This document shows, piece by piece, positions 1 through 6,400 of a stretch of DNA of 64,000 nt. This DNA comes from Aquimarina sp. MAR_2010_214 (GTDB lineage: Bacteria > Bacteroidota > Bacteroidia > Flavobacteriales > Flavobacteriaceae): contig NZ_PJMS01000001.1 in NCBI RefSeq assembly GCF_002846555.1, positions 4,919,501-4,983,500 of the forward strand. The letters run 5' to 3'. The position numbers and the translations under genes are program-made. The notes under the pieces were generated by a model, which did no database searches, had not been told where the DNA came from, and worked only from the letters and a program-made list of their open reading frames with translations. Numbering within the stretch: position 1 is the stretch's first letter; each line of letters starts with the position of its first letter.

Positions 1-22
1 AAAAAGAACGAAAAATAACTAC

Positions 23-213
23 GCCCAACAAGGTATAAAAAACATAGCGCGTTTAGTGGCAACCGAAAGGTCTGTGTCTATTTGCAGAGTCGCCAAATAT
101 AAAATTTGGCGTTTACAAGAAAATTAAAAGTAAAACATTATATTTGGCTTAGTACCAACTCGAAACGAAGTGATTTTTAACTGCCCTACGTTTCTTATAC
201 TAGACGTTATCGG
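23..213 (+). repeat. attC-like site 1 (about 190 bp)
   Basis: Long imperfect palindrome. The left outer box GCCCAAC (23-29) fits the attC RYYYAAC rule. It is followed by a 3-nt spacer and GTATAA (33-38). The right arm ends with TTATAC (195-200), a 5-nt spacer and GTTATCGG (206-213). The arms beyond the inner box also pair (33-50 with 183-200). An internal hairpin CGCCAAAT...ATTTGGCG lies at 91-111. Left/right differences are mostly A versus G in the reverse complement, which become G-T wobbles if the bottom strand folds, the strand attC sites use. It is clearly homologous along its length to the site at 1323-1514. That it is a recombination site is inference from architecture; no integrase is visible. 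Confidence 0.75.
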
Positions 214-227
214 TAATTACGAACTAG

Positions 228-782
228 ATGGAATATATAACTCTAACATTATCAATTGTAGCCCTTACAATTTCAGGACTGACCTTCTGGTTGACAAAAA
301 TTAGAAAAGGAACTCTAAAAATGACAAGACCGTCAATTATCTGTTTTTTAGGTCAAAATGGTAAAGATGAACCTAAGGTCTTCATACGTACATTACTTTA
401 CGGAACATCCGACCAAGGGCAGTATGTTCAAAATATGTTTATACGTTTAAAAAGGTCTGAAACAATTCAAAATTTTAATGTTTGGGCATATAATGATGAT
501 GAACTTGTTAGAGGAAGCGGTCTTTTCGTAAATAAGGGAGGAGTTTCGTCATATCATCATTTCCTTTTGCCAAAAAACGAAAGTTGGGACTTTTCGGCTG
601 GTCTTTATGAACTGGAAGTTTTTGCAGAAACAGTCAACAAGCGACCTAAAAAGATTTTTGAGCAAAAACTAACTTTGAATAATGAACAATCTCTTGACTT
701 AAAAAAAGGGAAAGCCGTTTATTTTGATTGGGTACCAAACCAACAAGATTATCTTTCACATGTTGATTCTCATAGAACCTAA
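228..782 (+). CDS. Membrane-anchored hypothetical protein, first cassette gene
   Basis: 184 residues, family not recognised. A hydrophobic segment at residues 3-23 is followed by basic residues (TKIRKGTLK), so it is probably a single N-terminal anchor with the rest cytoplasmic. The remainder is a mixed alpha/beta soluble domain with no catalytic motif that I recognise. The ATG lies 14 nt after the attC-like core GTTATCGG (206-213), and the gene points the way expected for a cassette gene. It shares its inter-site interval with a convergent minus-strand ORF (836-1171). Cassette genes are commonly orphan defence, toxin or adaptation genes, but nothing in the sequence says which applies here. 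Confidence 0.7.
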   Translation: MEYITLTLSIVALTISGLTFWLTKIRKGTLKMTRPSIICFLGQNGKDEPKVFIRTLLYGTSDQGQYVQNMFIRLKRSETIQNFNVWAYNDDELVRGSGLFVNKGGVSSYHHFLLPKNESWDFSAGLYELEVFAETVNKRPKKIFEQKLTLNNEQSLDLKKGKAVYFDWVPNQQDYLSHVDSHRT

Positions 783-835
783 ATAGTTGGACAAAATAAA
801 AGGAGGATTGTCAATGTACAGCCCTCCCTGAAATT

Positions 836-1171
836 TTAAGACTTTGTTATCTGCTCCATCCCTTCCCACAAGATTTTTAAATTATAAAGTGCTGACTTTT
901 CATCTTTATCAAAACACAAATCAGTGTGATACAAGGCAAAATCGTGAATCATTTTTAACGATTTGACAAATTCGCTAATTCCATGAAATTTAATGTAATC
1001 AAGAAATTCTGCTTCTGAAGAATTTAAAGATGTTGAGACTTTTGGTTCAACTGAATCGTTGACCGTTTTCAAAAGGTTGTCATTTAGACAAACATTTTGA
1101 CCATTTGTGTTTCGCATAATGTAATGGATTAAATGAATAAAAAGAGGATAGGTCACTGCGAAACACATCAA
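836..1171 (-). CDS. Hypothetical protein, convergent ORF in first cassette
   Basis: 111 residues, family not recognised. The C-terminal two thirds (from about SLNSSEAEFLDYIKF onward) has balanced, helix-rich composition typical of real protein. The first 20 residues are odd and the start is uncertain, so the gene may be 5'-truncated. The only clear promoter-like box on this strand (TATATTTG, 1292-1285) is about 115 nt upstream. The stretch between is bounded by a perfect 12-bp inverted repeat (1157-1168 and 1270-1281), which could mean an insertion separated the promoter from the coding region. It is convergent with the gene at 228-782. Confidence 0.45.
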   Translation of the reverse strand: MMCFAVTYPLFIHLIHYIMRNTNGQNVCLNDNLLKTVNDSVEPKVSTSLNSSEAEFLDYIKFHGISEFVKSLKMIHDFALYHTDLCFDKDEKSALYNLKILWEGMEQITKS

Positions 1172-1284
1172 AGCAACGCCTTGAACGGTCTGTGGGACTT
1201 ACACCCATATGCCTATCCAAAGTTTTCTGTTTAAGCCGAATTTTGATTATTGACGTCATGATAATTATAATGTGTTTCGCACTA

Positions 1285-1292
1285 CAAATATA
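1285..1292 (-). promoter_or_regulatory. Candidate Bacteroidetes -7 box
   Basis: Read on the minus strand this is TATATTTG, an exact match to the TAnnTTTG -7 consensus of Bacteroidetes housekeeping sigma factors. No convincing TTG -33 box is present. It would drive minus-strand transcription toward the ORF ending at 836. Confidence 0.4.
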
Positions 1293-1322
1293 CGACTTAA
1301 AATGAAAAAGGAATAAAAAAAG

Positions 1323-1514
1323 CCGATAACAGGGTATAAAGCAAATAGGGCATTTAGTGGTTGACGAAAGTTTCGTACTTTTAAGCAATCACGCCAAAAC
1401 AAAGTTTTGACGTTTAACAAAATATAAAAGTAAAAACGTTTGTTTTGGCTTAGTGCAAACTCGAAAGGTCATTTCCTTTCCCTGCCCTACTTGCCTTATA
1501 CAAGTCGTTGTAGC
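1323..1514 (+). repeat. attC-like site 2 (about 190 bp)
   Basis: Same architecture as site 1. Left outer box CCGATAAC (1323-1330), 3-nt spacer, GTATAA (1334-1339); right arm TTATAC (1496-1501), 5-nt spacer, GTTGTAGC (1507-1514). The arms GTATAAAGCAAATAGGGC and GCCCTACTTGCCTTATAC pair except for two A/G positions. The left outer box is the exact reverse complement of the right outer box of site 1, as expected when both derive from one cassette. Long stretches match site 1, for example TTTAGTGG, TAAAAGTAAAA, TTTGGCTTAGT and CTGCCCTAC. The internal hairpin CGCCAAAAC...GTTTTGACG occupies the same relative position. Confidence 0.78.
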
Positions 1515-1528
1515 TAATTTGACCAAAA

Positions 1529-1924
1529 ATGATAAAAGCATTAATACGTCGACTATTTTTCATGCCTGACAAAAAAAGAAATGAAATTATAAAAGACTTG
1601 AATAGCAGTCCGAACTTCAGAACAAAAGAAGAAACTCTAAAGTACGGAACTGACTCTGACCTAAATTCTGACATTACGTTGGAAAAAGGAAAAGTTGAAT
1701 CAATTTTTGTTCCTGATTTAGGAAATCAAAAAGGTTTGGTTCTGACAAAGTGGTATTTTAAATCTGGAGATATTGTCAAAAAAGGAGATATTGTTTGCGA
1801 TATAGAAAATGAAAATATAACAATGGAATTCGAAAGCTTTTTCAGTGGAAAAATATTACTGACTAGTAGACTGAAAGATCAATTAATAAAAGGAACGGAA
1901 ATATTTAAAATAGAAGGAATATAA
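1529..1924 (+). CDS. Lipoyl/biotinyl-like domain protein lacking the modified lysine
   Basis: 131 residues. The C-terminal half (about residues 55-131) has the hammerhead pattern of the biotinyl/lipoyl family: VPDLGNQKGLVLTKWYFKSGDIVKKGDIVCDIEN, then E-N-I-T-M-E-F, then G-K-I-L-L. In true carriers the tight turn holds E-T-D-K-A or M-K. Here the turn is E-N-E-N, so no lysine is available for lipoylation or biotinylation. That makes it a structural or sensor variant rather than an acyl carrier. The N-terminal 50 residues are basic and unassigned. The gene lies 14 nt after the site-2 core, as the first gene of cassette 2. Confidence 0.65.
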   Translation: MIKALIRRLFFMPDKKRNEIIKDLNSSPNFRTKEETLKYGTDSDLNSDITLEKGKVESIFVPDLGNQKGLVLTKWYFKSGDIVKKGDIVCDIENENITMEFESFFSGKILLTSRLKDQLIKGTEIFKIEGI

Positions 1925-1949
1925 AAACGTAATAGCTAATTTGAAAAAA

Positions 1950-2537
1950 ATGTTAGATGAATTAAAAAATAGTGTTAATAATCAAATTCCTGAATCCATA
2001 TTGAATGATTATATGATGTTAAAAGGATTACAGGCAAAAAAATCCACAAAATATATTGCAACAACTGAATTAGCAATGCACTCAAAAATTGTACAAAGTG
2101 ACTTATCTATTACATCTATAAATTATAAAAAGGCAACCACTGAAATGGAAAAAAAGTTCTACTCAAGAATTTCATCCACGATTGTTTTTGAATACTTATC
2201 TGACGTAAATTATTTGCTCGGAAATAAATTGACAAAAGAATTAATAAAAAATAATTTTACTGAATTAGCAGAAAACGCAAAACAATTAAACAAAGAATTC
2301 AGCTTATTTAAAAAAGAAAACCTTTCAACTTTCAAGTTTATTAGAAACGAATTAGGAGCGCATAAATCAAAAAAAACAGAATTTTTAATTACAAGTCTAT
2401 TTGAAGTTGACGATGAGAAAATTATGGACTTGACAGCTGATTTGATTATTATCAATAATAAGTTGTTTAAACTAATCACAAATATTTATAAAGCCATTTC
2501 AGAATTTCATAAAATAAATGGAATTATAAAAAACTAG
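1950..2537 (+). CDS. Hypothetical helical protein, second gene of cassette 2
   Basis: About 195 residues, predicted almost all alpha-helical, rich in Lys, Asn and Ile, with no signal peptide or membrane segment. I do not recognise the family. An in-frame TTG exists at 1941. I prefer the ATG at 1950 because the 12-mer TAGCTAATTTGA just upstream (1933-1944) is identical to the one preceding the ATG of the neighbouring cassette gene (1511-1522). The reading frame runs into the attC-like left box: the stop TAG overlaps GCTACAAC at 2537-2544. The helical AbiV- or HEPN-like feel is only an impression. Confidence 0.6.
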   Translation: MLDELKNSVNNQIPESILNDYMMLKGLQAKKSTKYIATTELAMHSKIVQSDLSITSINYKKATTEMEKKFYSRISSTIVFEYLSDVNYLLGNKLTKELIKNNFTELAENAKQLNKEFSLFKKENLSTFKFIRNELGAHKSKKTEFLITSLFEVDDEKIMDLTADLIIINNKLFKLITNIYKAISEFHKINGIIKN

Positions 2538-2551
2538 CTACAACAAAGTGT
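2537..2551 (+). repeat. attC-like site 3, left part (interrupted by IS)
   Basis: Left outer box GCTACAAC (2537-2544), an exact reverse complement of the right outer box of site 2. Then a 3-nt spacer and GTGT (2548-2551), where homology to the right arm breaks off at the IS boundary. The sequence expected next, ATGGTT..., resumes at 3985 on the other side of the insertion. Confidence 0.68.
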
Positions 2552-2878
2552 CCTATGTAAAGCCCTTTCCCAAGTCTTAGGTTAAAAATACAATATTTTA
2601 TTATTTTAATTATCTCATTCTAATGATTTTAGATTGTTGGATTGTTGGCAACGCCATTAAAGCGTTGTCAATACTTCAACAATAGCCCATTATAACTCCG
2701 CATCCTATATGTGGTATGATACAAAATCATCCACCAGCATCACTATGATTATGATTGGCAAACAAGGCAACTTGCTATAAAATGTGATAACGGTTTAAAG
2801 CTTCACCCACGTTGTTTAGTTGTCCTTTTTTGTGCCAAAAGTATTGTCGAGTTTTTAGGCTTATATTTTTTATTTTTT
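2552..2878. ncRNA. Candidate bridge-RNA region of the IS element
   Basis: 327 bp without a plausible ORF at the transposase 3' side. A compound stem-loop is visible. The inner arms TTGGCAACGC (2645-2654) and GCGTTGTCAA (2662-2671) pair at 9 of 10 positions. The outer arms ATTGTTG (2633-2639) and CAACAAT (2677-2683) pair perfectly. The text around 2700-2715 (ATCCTATATGTGG) partly resembles the element's own left end (TCCTATGTAA), as a donor-recognition loop might. IS110-family bridge RNAs are established; assigning one here is inference. Strand and ends are not determined. Confidence 0.45.
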
Positions 2879-3934
2879 TCAACTTACCACTCCTATCTGA
2901 TAGGGGGTTTCTGTTCTGATAATAGCATGAATACGGCTCAGTAATTTTCTGGCCACCTTTACTAAAATCCTTTTCACATCTTTTCCCTTATGAGATCGGT
3001 AATATGCTTGCATCACAGGATCAAACCGTAAAGCAACCCAAGTAGCCTCTACCAGGTAACTTCTCATAATTCTGTTTGCTCTGGGAGTAAGGCCAGAAGT
3101 AGTCAAACTATCACCACTCTGGTGAACAGATGGAATCAAACCAACATAACTAGCCAACTGCTTAAAATTCTTAAACCTTCGTAAATCGCCTAACTCACAA
3201 ATGATCCCACATGCTACAATAGGACCTACTCCTGGAACACTCCTTAGTAAATAATAATCCTTCTTGTAATGTTTACGACAATAAGCGCGTAGTTTAACAC
3301 TCACGTCTCGTTGTTGCTTGTCTACAAAATCAAAAGATGCTAATCGGGTCTGCAAACAATAATCCATCGTGGTATAATCAAAGGATAAATTCTTTAGCCA
3401 ATTTCTAAATTTATGAGACCAATGGGGTTGATCTAACTCTTTGGGAATCTCAACTCCTAAATACAATAGTTGCATCTTGATTTGGGTTTTGATCTTACGC
3501 AGTTCTTTAACTAGATCATTACGCCTACGAAATAGACATCGTAAGTACTCCCGCTCAATATCTGGAACATGAATCCCTCGTAAACGACCATCTTTTAACT
3601 CCCTACATAATAATCGAGCATCGATCTTATCGCTCTTCTGAAATTGTGCCTTGGCTGGCCGGTGAACATCAGCCGGGTTAACCACCATAGAACACCAACC
3701 AAAAGATTCAAATAAGCGATGATGACTAAAACCACAACAACCAGATTCATAACAACAATATACCTGATATCCTGTAAAATGTTTGTCTACATATTTCTGT
3801 AATGCATAAGCATTGGGAGGAATCGTCAAATCTGAGCCATCAAAAAGGTCGGTAGCTGTATGAATTTTCCAACTTCTCTTGTGTACGTCAATACCAATAA
3901 ATAACTTTGAGTCTGTAGTATCCTTTGTTTTCAT
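2879..3934 (-). CDS. IS110 family transposase (DEDD recombinase)
   Basis: 351 residues, full length for the family. The N-terminal RuvC-like DEDD domain has FIGIDVHK (about residues 12-19), the acidic site in CCYESGCCG (about 60-68) and the KSDKIDARLL segment near 100-110. The C-terminal Transposase_20 domain shows VPGVGPIVACGI and LASYVGLIPSVHQSGDS (about 235-280), including the conserved serine region. The ATG at 3934 has an A-rich upstream region. The frame is intact, so the element may be active. It lies antisense to the cassette genes. RNA-guided recombination is known for the family. Confidence 0.95.
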   Translation of the reverse strand: MKTKDTTDSKLFIGIDVHKRSWKIHTATDLFDGSDLTIPPNAYALQKYVDKHFTGYQVYCCYESGCCGFSHHRLFESFGWCSMVVNPADVHRPAKAQFQKSDKIDARLLCRELKDGRLRGIHVPDIEREYLRCLFRRRNDLVKELRKIKTQIKMQLLYLGVEIPKELDQPHWSHKFRNWLKNLSFDYTTMDYCLQTRLASFDFVDKQQRDVSVKLRAYCRKHYKKDYYLLRSVPGVGPIVACGIICELGDLRRFKNFKQLASYVGLIPSVHQSGDSLTTSGLTPRANRIMRSYLVEATWVALRFDPVMQAYYRSHKGKDVKRILVKVARKLLSRIHAIIRTETPYQIGVVS

Positions 3935-3984
3935 AATAAATTAGTAGTTTGATTCATTATATAAACTTAGGATACTGCTTTTAC

Positions 3985-4110
3985 ATGGTTGCTATATTTT
4001 ATTGCTATTCAATGCTAAACCAAAGATAAGTAATTTTAAATTAAGCAATTTCTAAACCGAATATTTGTACATTTATATACGCAACAAACCATACACCAAA
4101 CGTTGGCAAC
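3985..4110 (+). repeat. attC-like site 3, right part
   Basis: Continuation of the interrupted palindrome. It starts with ATGGTTGCTATAT (3985-3997) and ends with the right arm ATATACGCAACAAACC, the inner box ATACAC (4091-4096), a 5-nt spacer and GTTGGCAAC (4102-4110). With 2537-2551 it makes a site of about 140 bp, clearly shorter than sites 1 and 2. The right outer box is exactly reverse-complementary to the left outer box of site 4 (GTTGCCAAC, 4595-4603). Confidence 0.68.
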
Positions 4111-4129
4111 AATATGAAAACCGAAAACT

Positions 4130-4579
4130 TTGAGATTTAAAACAGCATTTTTCATATCATACTTTTTTTGCATTTTTTCTGTATTTGGACAACGGACTTT
4201 AAAAGGAAAAACTATCGACCAATTTTTAGAAAATGCCATAGGAATCACAATATTCGACAAGGACACAATCAAAATCGGACAATCTGACCTTGATGGGTAT
4301 TTCGAAATTAAATTACCCAAAGAAACGGATAAATTAATTTTTGCTGGAGTTGGCTATGAATGGGCAACGATTACAGTTCCAAAGGAATGTGAAAATCTTG
4401 AGATAATTTTGTTTTTGGCTTCAACCTACGATTTTATGTCACCTAGAAAAGTTGACAGACTTCGGAAAAAGGAATTTGAAAAATTACCCGAATTGCGCTC
4501 TCAAGCCTTCCAAAAAGGAATTTTTGAAACCGAAAAACCTTGTCTCATTCGAAAGTTTGAATCATATAAACCAAAATAA
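4130..4579 (+). CDS. Exported carboxypeptidase-regulatory-like protein, third cassette gene
   Basis: 149 residues starting at TTG (4130). The nearby ATG at 4114 leads to an immediate stop, and no in-frame ATG precedes the signal peptide. Residues 1-20 (MRFKTAFFISYFFCIFSVFG-Q) form a signal peptide ending before QRTLKG. Next comes the CarboxypepD_reg-like beta sandwich pattern (LKGKTID...GITIFDKDTIKIGQSDLDGYFEIKLP...KLIFAGVGYEWATI), common in Bacteroidetes exported proteins. The C-terminus after about residue 105 is basic and unassigned. It is the only gene between attC-like sites 3 and 4, and its leader begins 20 nt after GTTGGCAAC. Role unknown. Confidence 0.7.
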   Translation: MRFKTAFFISYFFCIFSVFGQRTLKGKTIDQFLENAIGITIFDKDTIKIGQSDLDGYFEIKLPKETDKLIFAGVGYEWATITVPKECENLEIILFLASTYDFMSPRKVDRLRKKEFEKLPELRSQAFQKGIFETEKPCLIRKFESYKPK

Positions 4580-4594
4580 CTGAATAAAAATACT

Positions 4595-4732
4595 GTTGCC
4601 AACATTGTATAAAAATAATGCTTAAGTTTAATCCTAAATCCAAAGGCTAGTGCTTTTTTAGTCACTCCGATTTTCCTTCGGAAAATCCTCGGACACAAAA
4701 CCGCACTATTCTTATACGTAACCGTTATGTGC
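4595..4732 (+). repeat. attC-like site 4, last of the array
   Basis: 138 bp. Left outer box GTTGCCAAC (4595-4603), 3-nt spacer, GTATAA (4607-4612); right arm TTATAC (4712-4717), 6-nt spacer, GTTATGTGC (4724-4732). The arms GTATAAAAATAATGC and GCACTATTCTTATAC pair except for two A/G positions. A strong internal hairpin GATTTTCC-TTC-GGAAAATC sits near the apex at about 4669-4687. I found no later site whose left box complements GTTATGTGC, so this looks like the distal end of the array. Confidence 0.75.
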
Positions 4733-4845
4733 AAGCTGAAAATCGTGCTAAAGTTCAACTTTCTGACTAATTTTAAAATTTTAGCAAAAAATTGTCCAAA
4801 AATGATTGAGTAAAGTGTCTTTAGAATGAACTAAAACTTTTAAAA

Positions 4846-5199
4846 ATGAAAAAATACTTATTATTACTTCACGAAGACATTGAGCAAATGCAAAAACTTT
4901 CCCCAAAAGAAATGGAGGAATTAGGAAAATCCCATATGGCTTGGGCTGAAAAATTAGGCGAATCGGGACATCTAATTTCTGGCGAGGGACTTGAAGAAAA
5001 CAGCGTTCAGATTTCTGGAAAAGACAGTATCGTAAAAGACGGAACTTTCTTGGAATCCAAAGAAATGATTGGAGGTTATTATTTACTACAAGCCAAAGAC
5101 CTAAAAACTGTTATTGAATTAGCAAAAAGCTGTCCTTGCCATTTATTTGGTGGAACTACCGAAATAAGACCGATTATGGAAATGGAATATGAAGAATGA
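4846..5199 (+). CDS. YCII-related domain protein
   Basis: 117 residues. The start matches the YCII/DGPF family (MKKYLLLLHEDIEQMQKLSPKEMEELGKSHMAWAEKLGESGHLISGEGL), with the usual small ferredoxin-like fold and a polar pocket. These proteins are typically encoded directly upstream of SigJ-like ECF sigma factors, and the same is true here: the stop overlaps the sigma factor start by 11 nt (5189-5199), implying translational coupling. An exact biochemical role for this pairing is not established. It lies beyond the last attC-like site and carries no site of its own downstream, so I treat it as chromosomal rather than a cassette gene. Confidence 0.85.
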   Translation: MKKYLLLLHEDIEQMQKLSPKEMEELGKSHMAWAEKLGESGHLISGEGLEENSVQISGKDSIVKDGTFLESKEMIGGYYLLQAKDLKTVIELAKSCPCHLFGGTTEIRPIMEMEYEE

Positions 5200-6400
5200 A
5201 ACATCTTCGGTTGTTGAATCGAGTTACAGGACTTTTTATGGTAAATTATTTTCAGCCCTTTTCAGCCAATTCGGTGCAAAGTATGTAAGCGAAATCGAAG
5301 ATGCTATTCAAAATTCATTTTACAAGTCTTTAAAAAGCTGGAAACCAAATCAAGTACCTGACAACAAAGAAAACTGGCTTTTTATTGTTGCACGAAATGA
5401 TGTTTTGAACCAAATAAAAAAAGGAAGTCGATTACATTCCGAAACTCATTTTAAAGCTATCGAAGAAACGGAAAATCCAAACGAGGATTTAAGACTGAAA
5501 ACCATTTTGTTTTTATCAAAGTCAAAAAACCTTTCTTCCAAAGTAAAAGTGGTTTTTATTCTAAAAAACATTTTTGGTCTGCACATTAAAGAAATAAGCG
5601 AATGCACTTTATTGTCCCAAGATGCCATTTATAAAAGTATAAACAGAGCAAAAAAAGACTTTCAACAAGCCACAAAAGACGTAAGTTTCGATTTGACTTT
5701 CGAGCAAGTAACTAAAAATGAAATTGTAATTATAGAAGAAATTTTATATGCAGTTTTCAATATTGGTTTTGACTCATTCAGCGAGAAAAACAAATCAATT
5801 ATCAATGAAGATTTGTGCTTAGAGGCATTGGCACTTGCGAAAATCTTATCAGATAAATTCGAGCAAATAACAACAAAAAACCTTCTTGCACTATTTTGTT
5901 TTCATTTGGCAAGAATTCCATCTAAAGTAAAGGACAACAAAATCATTTCATTCTTTGAACAAGACAAAACGAATTGGAACAATGACTTTATCAAATTAGG
6001 TTTTCATTATTTAGAAAGACCTGATAAATTGAACAAATATTATGTCGAAGCCCTGATTGCAAATAGGCATATGACTGACACAAAGAACGATATTCAGCAT
6101 TGGAACGATATAATTATACTCTACCAATTATTGCTTTCACTTTCAAATTCGCCAATTATGAAATTAAACCTTTGTTATTGTTTGAGCAAAGCACAAAGAA
6201 TTGAGGAGGCAAAAGAATTATTGGAGGATGTAGAAAATGAATTACCGAACGAACACATCTATCTTTCATTAGTGAAAGCCAATATTTTCACCAATAAGAA
6301 AACTTTGGAATCTGAAAAAATCATAGAAAAAGTTCTAAAAAACATTAACCAAAAAATCAGACGAGAATACATATTGGAAAATATGTCAACGGACTTCTGA
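5189..6400 (+). CDS. ECF-type RNA polymerase sigma factor, SigJ-like with C-terminal extension
   Basis: 403 residues, long for an ECF factor (about 180-200 is usual). Region 2 lies at about residues 15-85 (DAIQNSFYKSLKSWK...NWLFIVARNDVLNQIKKG). Region 4 HTH lies at about 105-155 (SSKVKVVFILKNIFGLHIKEISECTLLSQDAIYKSINRAKKDF). The remaining 240 residues are helical, matching the DUF6596/TPR-like extension of sigma factors paired with YCII proteins. No anti-sigma gene is adjacent; the extension or the YCII partner may provide control. The last 15 nt overlap the 3' end of the convergent gene 6386-6943. Confidence 0.87.
   Translation: MKNETSSVVESSYRTFYGKLFSALFSQFGAKYVSEIEDAIQNSFYKSLKSWKPNQVPDNKENWLFIVARNDVLNQIKKGSRLHSETHFKAIEETENPNEDLRLKTILFLSKSKNLSSKVKVVFILKNIFGLHIKEISECTLLSQDAIYKSINRAKKDFQQATKDVSFDLTFEQVTKNEIVIIEEILYAVFNIGFDSFSEKNKSIINEDLCLEALALAKILSDKFEQITTKNLLALFCFHLARIPSKVKDNKIISFFEQDKTNWNNDFIKLGFHYLERPDKLNKYYVEALIANRHMTDTKNDIQHWNDIIILYQLLLSLSNSPIMKLNLCYCLSKAQRIEEAKELLEDVENELPNEHIYLSLVKANIFTNKKTLESEKIIEKVLKNINQKIRREYILENMSTDF

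Larger units (their letters stand above)
2552..3984 (-). mobile_element. IS110-superfamily element, IS1111-like layout, inserted in an attC-like site
   Basis: About 1.43 kb. Boundaries are inferred by rejoining the interrupted palindrome: GTGT (2548-2551) plus ATGGTT (3985-3990) restores a left arm that pairs with the right arm AACCATACAC (4087-4096). Near the two ends are related inverted sequences: ATGTAAAGC at 2555-2563, and on the other strand ATGTAAAAGC just inside 3985. The transposase occupies 2879-3934. Noncoding DNA is about 50 bp upstream of it and 327 bp downstream, the arrangement of the IS1111 group, whose guide (bridge) RNA is encoded downstream of the recombinase. Boundaries are accurate to a few bases at best. 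Confidence 0.75.

Noticed and set aside
1080..1388. Minus-strand ORF of 102 codons over the start of attC-like site 2
   Set aside because: It overlaps both the palindrome and the better ORF at 836-1171, and its text is low-complexity and repeat-derived.
4724..6400. YCII/sigma factor pair as a fourth cassette
   Set aside because: No downstream palindrome whose left box complements GTTATGTGC; the pair is a common chromosomal operon.
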